Positions 58,227 through 64,000 of a stretch of 64,000 nt of DNA are shown in pieces; within the stretch, counting starts at the first letter, position 1, and every line of letters starts with the position of its first letter. The notes beneath the pieces are model-generated. The model made no database searches. It had not been told where the DNA came from and was given only the letters and a program-made list of their open reading frames with translations. A program made the position numbers and the translations under genes. Source of the stretch: Chimonanthus salicifolius (lineage: Eukaryota; Streptophyta; Magnoliopsida; Laurales; Calycanthaceae); NCBI GenBank assembly GCA_013350335.1, contig CM023536.1:40432314-40496313 (forward strand), written 5' to 3'.

Positions 58227-59796
58227 TGTAATGGCCCGAACAAATATCTCGGGATTTTAAGGAGATCTACGGATCTCCGAGTTGATTTCGAGGGTTTGGT
58301 GGCAGTGGGTAATGTGTGGGCTTATTGGTGAGCCTAGGTTTACCTAGTTTCGAGCTCAAAGGCTCAAAGGACATATTAGTAATTTTGTAAATCATATATT
58401 TATTTCATGAAAAATGTTTAAAAACATAGAAAGAACTTAGACATTAGACACTTAGATTCCCAAAGTGTCACAATTTTCCTCAATTAGATACACTTGAAGA
58501 ACTAGAAACCCGCACAAACTCCCTTTTGATGTTCGAATTCTAATTTTTGGAGTTTTGAGTGAATTTGAAACTAAATAATAATAATAATAATATTTTTTCC
58601 AAGATTTGTTTTTGACGAGATTGGAATTTCTTTTTTAAAACATCCTTTAAAAAAAAAATTATTGCTTTTGTGCTTGACTAATAAGTTTTTCTTTTAGTTT
58701 CATAAAGATATATGCATGTATTTTAGCTAATTTTTTTCTCTTAAATCTAATGGGCCCACACCTCCAATCCCATTCACATCAAAACCCCTCCCAACCCAAT
58801 GATTTCTTTCCTATTAACCTTACACCTCTCTCCTTCCTCTTGTCCGTCGCTTAATTTGTAACACCTTGCTGCCCATTTCATACCTCAATCAAGCAAGCCT
58901 TTCGCCATTGGCAAGCCCCCCTTTCGCATCTCTTAGATTCTCAGATCTCATCTCTTTCCACATTTCTTGTTTCTATATTTTTGTCATTTTAAATTTTGTT
59001 GGGCGTGATTTCTTGTGCTTTGGCAGATTGATGCCCCTAAATTATGCATATATTCCCTTCTCTCGTCAGCCCCTCCTGTGACATTGTTAACCGGCCCTTC
59101 TTGTTACTTGCTACATTACCTTTCTCAACTAGGTCTCTTATTCTAATTAGTGGATTTATCAAGATGTTTGGGAACTCAATTATTTTATGCTTTCCAAAGT
59201 ATTCATTTCTTATTTACCTTAATTTGTTTGATTATTAAAATATTTAAGAACTCAAAACTGGTGGTTATTCTCCACTTATTCTAGTATAAAAAAGGGGCAT
59301 TTCTACCTTTCTATTATCATATTTGTTTATATTGTAGAAAATGGTTTAAACGAATTGATTTATTTATTTTATTCGTTGAGGTATTTAATGATGTGGGTTT
59401 TCAAAATGATTTTTTTTTCTTATTCTATGTTACCCATTTTACTCAAATTATTTCAATCATTTAAAGAATTAAAACGAATTTCTCAGGAACCTTGGTTTTT
59501 CTTAAGTATTATTTTGCAGCAAGCGGGAGTCCCTTCAATCCATTTAAGCTTCGATTCTTCAATACACGGATTTCACCAATATATTTAGGTGAGGAGACTT
59601 ATCACTGCTTAATATGCATTCATATCTATTTAACCTTTAACCTTGAACATGGAGTGACTCGAATGGGGCCATTTGTTTATTAAGCAAATCGGTAAGGGAA
59701 CTGTTGAATGAATTTGTGGCAAGGGATTCGTTTGGGTGCACTCAAGTCAACAATATGCGATTAAATGGAAAGATTCTGATTGGACGAATGTATATT

Positions 59797-60070
59797 GAAC
59801 ATGATGCTTGAAATTTATTGATAACATGTGGTGTATTTGGCTATAACATGTAAATGAATTTATGATGAGAATAAGGTATGTGTGTTAGATGTCGAACATG
59901 ATGCTTGTAACTTAATGATAAGATGTTATGTGTTTATTTGTAACATATGAATGAATTTATGCTGAGAGTAAGATATGCGTCTAAATATTGGATATGATGC
60001 TTAAAACTTGTTGATAACATGTTGTGTGACTACTTATAATGTGTAAATGAGATCATGATGAGTATGGAGA
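59797..60070. repeat. Three tandem copies of a 97-bp unit in the solo LTR
   Basis: Units start at 59797, 59894 and about 59991. Each has GA(A/T)ATGATGCTT-type starts (GAACATGATGCTTG), GATAACATGTTGTG-like centres and GTAAATGAATTTATGATGAG ends. Confidence 0.85.
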
Positions 60071-60181
60071 TTTGTGTTTTGAGATCTAGTTATATGCTTA
60101 TGTTGTTATACATGACCATGATATCATGTGCATGCATGGAAGGTAACCCGCAACGGACAGCGTACCGTTGGTTGTTGAGAT

Positions 60182-60490
60182 AGAGGAACTATTTATATGT
60201 GTATATGTTTATGATGATGTGATGATGTTGGTTGTTGGGAGGACTTTCCCATTACGCTCCTGCGGTCGAGACCCCCATAGGAGATGCGGGTTTCCCTGTT
60301 GCATTCCGGCGGTTGAGATGTCTGGCCCTAGAGCAGAGAGGTTATCTATATGTGTATATGCTTATGATGAGATGATGATTTGGTTGTTGGGAGAACTTCC
60401 CTGTTACGCTTAGGAGGTCGAGACCCCGATAGGGGATGCGAGTTTCCCGGTTGTGTTCCAGCAGTTGAGGTGTCATGCCCCAGAGTTTGG
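60182..60490. repeat. Two tandem copies of a ~156-bp unit in the solo LTR
   Basis: The copies start near 60182 and 60339. Shared words are TATATGTGTATATG, GGTTGTTGGGAG, GGTCGAGACCCC and GATGCG, then a GGTTGAGATGTC-like end. Confidence 0.85.
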
Positions 60491-61144
60491 CTTCCCCGGG
60501 CGTGGTCGAGGTGGGATTTTTGGACACGGCTCATGTGGTTGAGACAATTGTGTATTGTGTAGTCTCCCAATGGCACTGGTAGGGAGACCGGAGTTTGTTG
60601 GAGGACCCGATATGGGCTATCGAGATGATGTCTCGGATTTGGTCAATGGATCATTAGTTGATGGTGTGGTTGGATTTTCATGCATATGAATACCCTTGTT
60701 ATCATGATGTTCTCACATTCATGTATGTGATATATATGTTGTTGACATGTGATATGCATTATCTCTTCACTGGACTGGTCAACTCACCCCTTACCTTTCA
60801 AGTACCCCGTTTGCGGAGGGGTTAGGTGGGCCTCTTAAGGAGGCACCCAGGGAGGGGTAGTAGTAGTTAAATATTTCATAATTATGTTTATGCTTTAGTT
60901 GTGAGACCCTTGTTTTTATAGACTTGTTATTGTATGTTATTTGTTTGGATGACTGTATAGCTATATTTGAATAGTCAATGGTTGTTTGTTATGTTTATAA
61001 ATATGATGAACTTTGTTTTTACTAATCTTTGGGCGGGAGGTAGTTACCCCATTTTTTAAAAAAAGTAGACCCGATATCTGTATTTTAGGAATTTCTTGGG
61101 ATATTTCGGAGATAACGCACTCGTAACAGGGACAGGACGTTACA

Positions 61145-62025
61145 AACCTCATCTAATTAAATGTGTGTTTACTTTCAGTAATGTGTATTTACTTTTCTGC
61201 ACCGTACCCCCTGGGCTTAATTCTCAATACTCCCTGTAGCTTTTGCTCAGAGAAATACGAGATGAGGCACTTAGTAATTTTATTTACATTCCAGTATTGT
61301 GCCCTCTAGGCTGAATTCTCAATACTCCATGTGGCGCTCAGAGAAATAAGAGACCAAGCAGTATTTTGGATGGGTAACCCTTCTGACATAATTCAATTTG
61401 GATTCAAAGAGCTTTAGTGGACTCACAACTATCTTCCCATTTTCCTTGGGAAAAAAAACACTGGGGTTTGGAATATCTCATGTGTATTTTGTTTTAAACA
61501 AAGATTCACATGTTTTTCTATTTTTACAGATATATTGTGAAAACTCGTCGAAGAACGGTGAGGAGACTCAACTCTATTCATATTTCAAATTTACTTTGAA
61601 AACTGTTAACTCTTGACTAAAATGGGACCCATGGATATATAAAGATAGAAAAGACTAAGTGGGACCAGAAAATGAAACCTAACATCGCTTACATGTAAAT
61701 GACGTATATTGTTTTAACTAATAGAACATAAGCATGAAAAGGTATCAGGGAGCTGAGGCCTAGTAGTCAACAAACGCAATATGGGACCCATGTAAGGATC
61801 TGGAAGTTAACAAGTTTAATGAATTGGACGAAGTATGAGGCATTAGTAGTCAACTCAAAACTGGATATATATGTGGTATATTGTGTTAATAAGTTTTGTG
61901 TAGGGATTGAAATTTAAACGTTCTAGGTCTTGAGACCGAAGCTGCAAACCAAGTGACGGTAAGTTTTCTCCAGTGTGAAACCCTATGGAAAAGAGGCATA
62001 TGGTGAAATTCTGTTACTAGAGTAA
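61145..62025. other. Intergenic sequence with a 95-bp duplication
   Basis: Units 61191-61285 and 61286-61365 share CCCTCTAGG or CCCCCTGGG, then CT(T/G)AATTCTCAATACTCC and CTCAGAGAAATA. Nothing else was recognised. Confidence 0.6.
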
Positions 62026-63830
62026 TGCACAGCCTAGAGGGGGTGAATAGATCGGTTTTAAATTTTAATTCCCTTTTAAAATTTTCACAACCGATTTATA
62101 CTTTAAGTGAATAAAATATTCAATGAGTTATTTTCACCTTCAAATTAACTGCTGTTCATAAAACTGACCGATCAATCTATGTGTGTGATATGTGAACAAG
62201 TATTCAATCCAAGCATTCAATCACATATACACACAGATATTTTATAGTGGTTCGGTTTCAATAAACCTACATCTACTGTCAGACTTCCCAACTCTAGGGA
62301 TTGTCCCAAATATACTATGTAAGGGTCTAACACCCAAATAGTACAACCTAGTTTTTTATAGAAGTTCAACCCAATCGGTCTAATCCTCTACACCTATTTT
62401 TTTTAGTGGTTCGAACACAGTGTTCTAATTCACTTTACAATGTTTAAAATAAAAGGAAGAAGAAATACTTGCCTTGGGCGTTATCCATTTTCCTTTAAGC
62501 TCTTTCTTCTTTACTGAAACTGTGTGCTCCTTTCCATCAAATCAGCATCATCAAAGTATTCATCGGCACAGCAACATAGGACTTGGGTATGACTAGTTTT
62601 AAAGTCCTATGTGAATATCTTACTCTTCATCTGGACTGGGGTATTGATTACCCAAACATTTATTAAGGAAGATGATGAAGAAGGTGTAAAGATGGAAGGC
62701 TGAATGATCTGGACACACTGTTATAATTTTCCAAAATGTTGTCTGTGTCAATCGGTGCCTCTTACATACAGCTTACAGTTTATTTATAAGACTGTTTACA
62801 ACTTTGAATCAAGTCACGACCATGAGGCCTCGAGGATTCCAATGAGGCCTCAAGACAGTAAACATGGAAAGACAGATCTGATATTCATAACTTATTTCTG
62901 TCTTTCAAAACAGTAAGTATCTAGCCACCTCATAAGCCATCGTGCATGATTGACAATAAATTTATCTTAGACATCAATCAAGGATTAGATGGAAAATTGT
63001 AAATGATTTTACAACTCATGGAGGAGCCTTTCTATTCTTGTCATACATGGCCAGCTCCCCAGTGGTATTAAATTCAAAATATGTGAGGTGACAATTTTGA
63101 GTCTCACCATGTGGATATATTTTTTTACCATGATTAACTCCCAATAAAAAAGATACAGATTTAACTTCCTAAATCTGTAGGAGACTGAATCAGCAATACA
63201 CAAGGTAAGTTGAGTTACAGTTGTCCAAAAGACAACTCAGCACAAGGCTGGCTACGAGGCCTCGGTAGATTGGATGAGGCCTCGAGGCTGAAAGTCACTT
63301 ATTATCTTATTTTCCAGTTTATAACCAAATGACTTCTAAGGTATTTGACTTAATCTAAAGTCTCCTACGGTTCACTTACCTGTATGCCAACAATGTATTC
63401 GGTATAGATTCTTCAAACAAAGATTCATAGTAGATCTTCTTATACATCAAAGGCAAATCCAACTGAGTCACGTAATTGACATTAATGGTGACTTGGACGA
63501 ACCGGGGCACTTACACATGGGGTTGTGTAAAAACAACATGGATGGTGAAATGTCCCTGAAGTCATGGTTGGAAATATAGAATGTGAAACTTAAGGTAACT
63601 GCCTTCATGGACTTGACCATTGGAACATGGTTGACTGTTGGGTCAAATTGGACTAGTTGGTCGTAAAGCTCCTGCAAGATGCAACGCTTTGTCCATGTCG
63701 GGACCTAATGCATTCGAGGATTGAGTGGGATACCTCGGTGTGAAACGAGGCTAGTGGAAACCTCAAATTGAAATTGCTTGAATGGCAGCCAGTATTAAAT
63801 GGAAAGAAAGGAACAAATGGTGGAAATGGG
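62026..63830 (-). mobile_element. copia-type (SIRE-like) LTR, minus orientation, far end not defined
   Basis: It begins TGCACAGCCTAGAGGGGGTG, then AATAGATCGG. In SIRE-type LTRs this CTAGAGGGGGTGAATAG block, read on the minus strand, is the 3' end of the LTR. The TTTTATAGTGGTTCGGTTTC and TAGTGGTTCGAACAC words are also usual there. GAGGCCTC palindromes lie at about 62,824, 62,845, 63,256 and 63,277. The right boundary is a guess. Confidence 0.55.
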
Positions 63831-63839
63831 CCATTGTTA

Positions 63840-64000
63840 ACCTAATGCTCTTTTAATAAAACTGTATTATATATTCGTTATTATAATTATTATGAAAAAT
63901 TGTGATTTATTGAGCTCTCTTCACTAAGTTGTTAGCTCACGTCCCTTATAATGTAGGATATATGCCTGAGGAGGGAATTAAGGAACCCTCAATGCTACCA
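63840..64000 (+). mobile_element. 3' part of a gypsy-type LTR running off the window
   Basis: CTCTTCACTAAG, TTAGCTCACGTCCCTTATAA and TGTAGGATATA, in the same order and spacing, match the block in the solo LTRs at about 21,717 and 60,765. The start of this LTR was not found. Confidence 0.4.

Larger units (their letters stand above)
58227..61144 (+). mobile_element. Solo LTR, Tekay/Del-like, 2,918 bp
   Basis: It starts TGTAATGGCCCGAAC and ends CAGGGACAGGACGTTACA. The flanks AACCC (58222-58226) and AACCT (61145-61149) agree at four of five bases. The C/T-rich leader is at 58,750-58,950, tandem repeats are at 59,797-60,600, and the conserved CTTCACTGGAC and CTCACCCCTTAC block is at about 60,765-60,800. 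Confidence 0.78.

Overview
The window is nuclear DNA from a flowering plant. It is AT-rich, has long introns with GT-AG borders, and is packed with plant-type LTR retrotransposons whose primer-binding sites match initiator Met-tRNA. I found one recognisable host gene and no bacterial, organellar or RNA genes. The species cannot be told from the sequence; the huge transposon-filled introns suggest a large genome.

Region 1 (about 1-17,040, minus strand). This is the 5' part of an MRS2/MGT (CorA-type) magnesium transporter gene. Five coding exons (16806-16561, 16454-16425, 5430-5277, 4541-4420, 612-538) join in phase and give the first 209 or so residues. The channel-forming C-terminus with the GMN motif lies beyond the left edge. 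Intron 2 is 10,994 bp and intron 4 is 3,807 bp. They hold LINE (RTE-like) remnants, a MITE with a triplicated end, a decayed Ty3/gypsy chromovirus with its LTR, a TRIM-like miniature retroelement and a 1.46-kb DNA-transposon-like element.

Region 2 (17,040-33,708). This is intergenic repeat DNA: two copies of a dispersed ~570-bp repeat, a 3.7-kb solo LTR with perfect target duplication CAAAT, and a probable nested pair of LTRs at 23.2-29.4 kb. It also holds clusters of short palindromic motifs.

Region 3 (33,709-44,800). A Ty1/copia-type element is bounded by perfect TAAGA duplications. It encodes only a broken GAG, with no protease, integrase or reverse transcriptase seen. Its 3' LTR is split by a 3,968-bp solo LTR with perfect TAATT duplications.

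Region 4 (45,503-61,144). This is a three-level nest. An LTR beginning at 45,503 is interrupted by a solo LTR (45,766-57,352, duplication ACAGA), which is itself interrupted by a second GAG-only copia-type element (47,720-56,596). A further solo LTR (58,227-61,144) follows.

Region 5 (61,145-64,000). A locally duplicated 95-bp unit is followed by a copia-type LTR in minus orientation and the 3' part of another gypsy-type LTR.

Two themes stand out. First, the two GAG-only elements share a hairpin that presents a polypurine tract, both at the 3' LTR border and again about 460 bp upstream at nearly the same spacing. Second, several LTRs carry clusters of short motifs, mostly palindromes, with a different motif in each family. 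All similarity statements come from reading the sequence and recalling families; no search was run.
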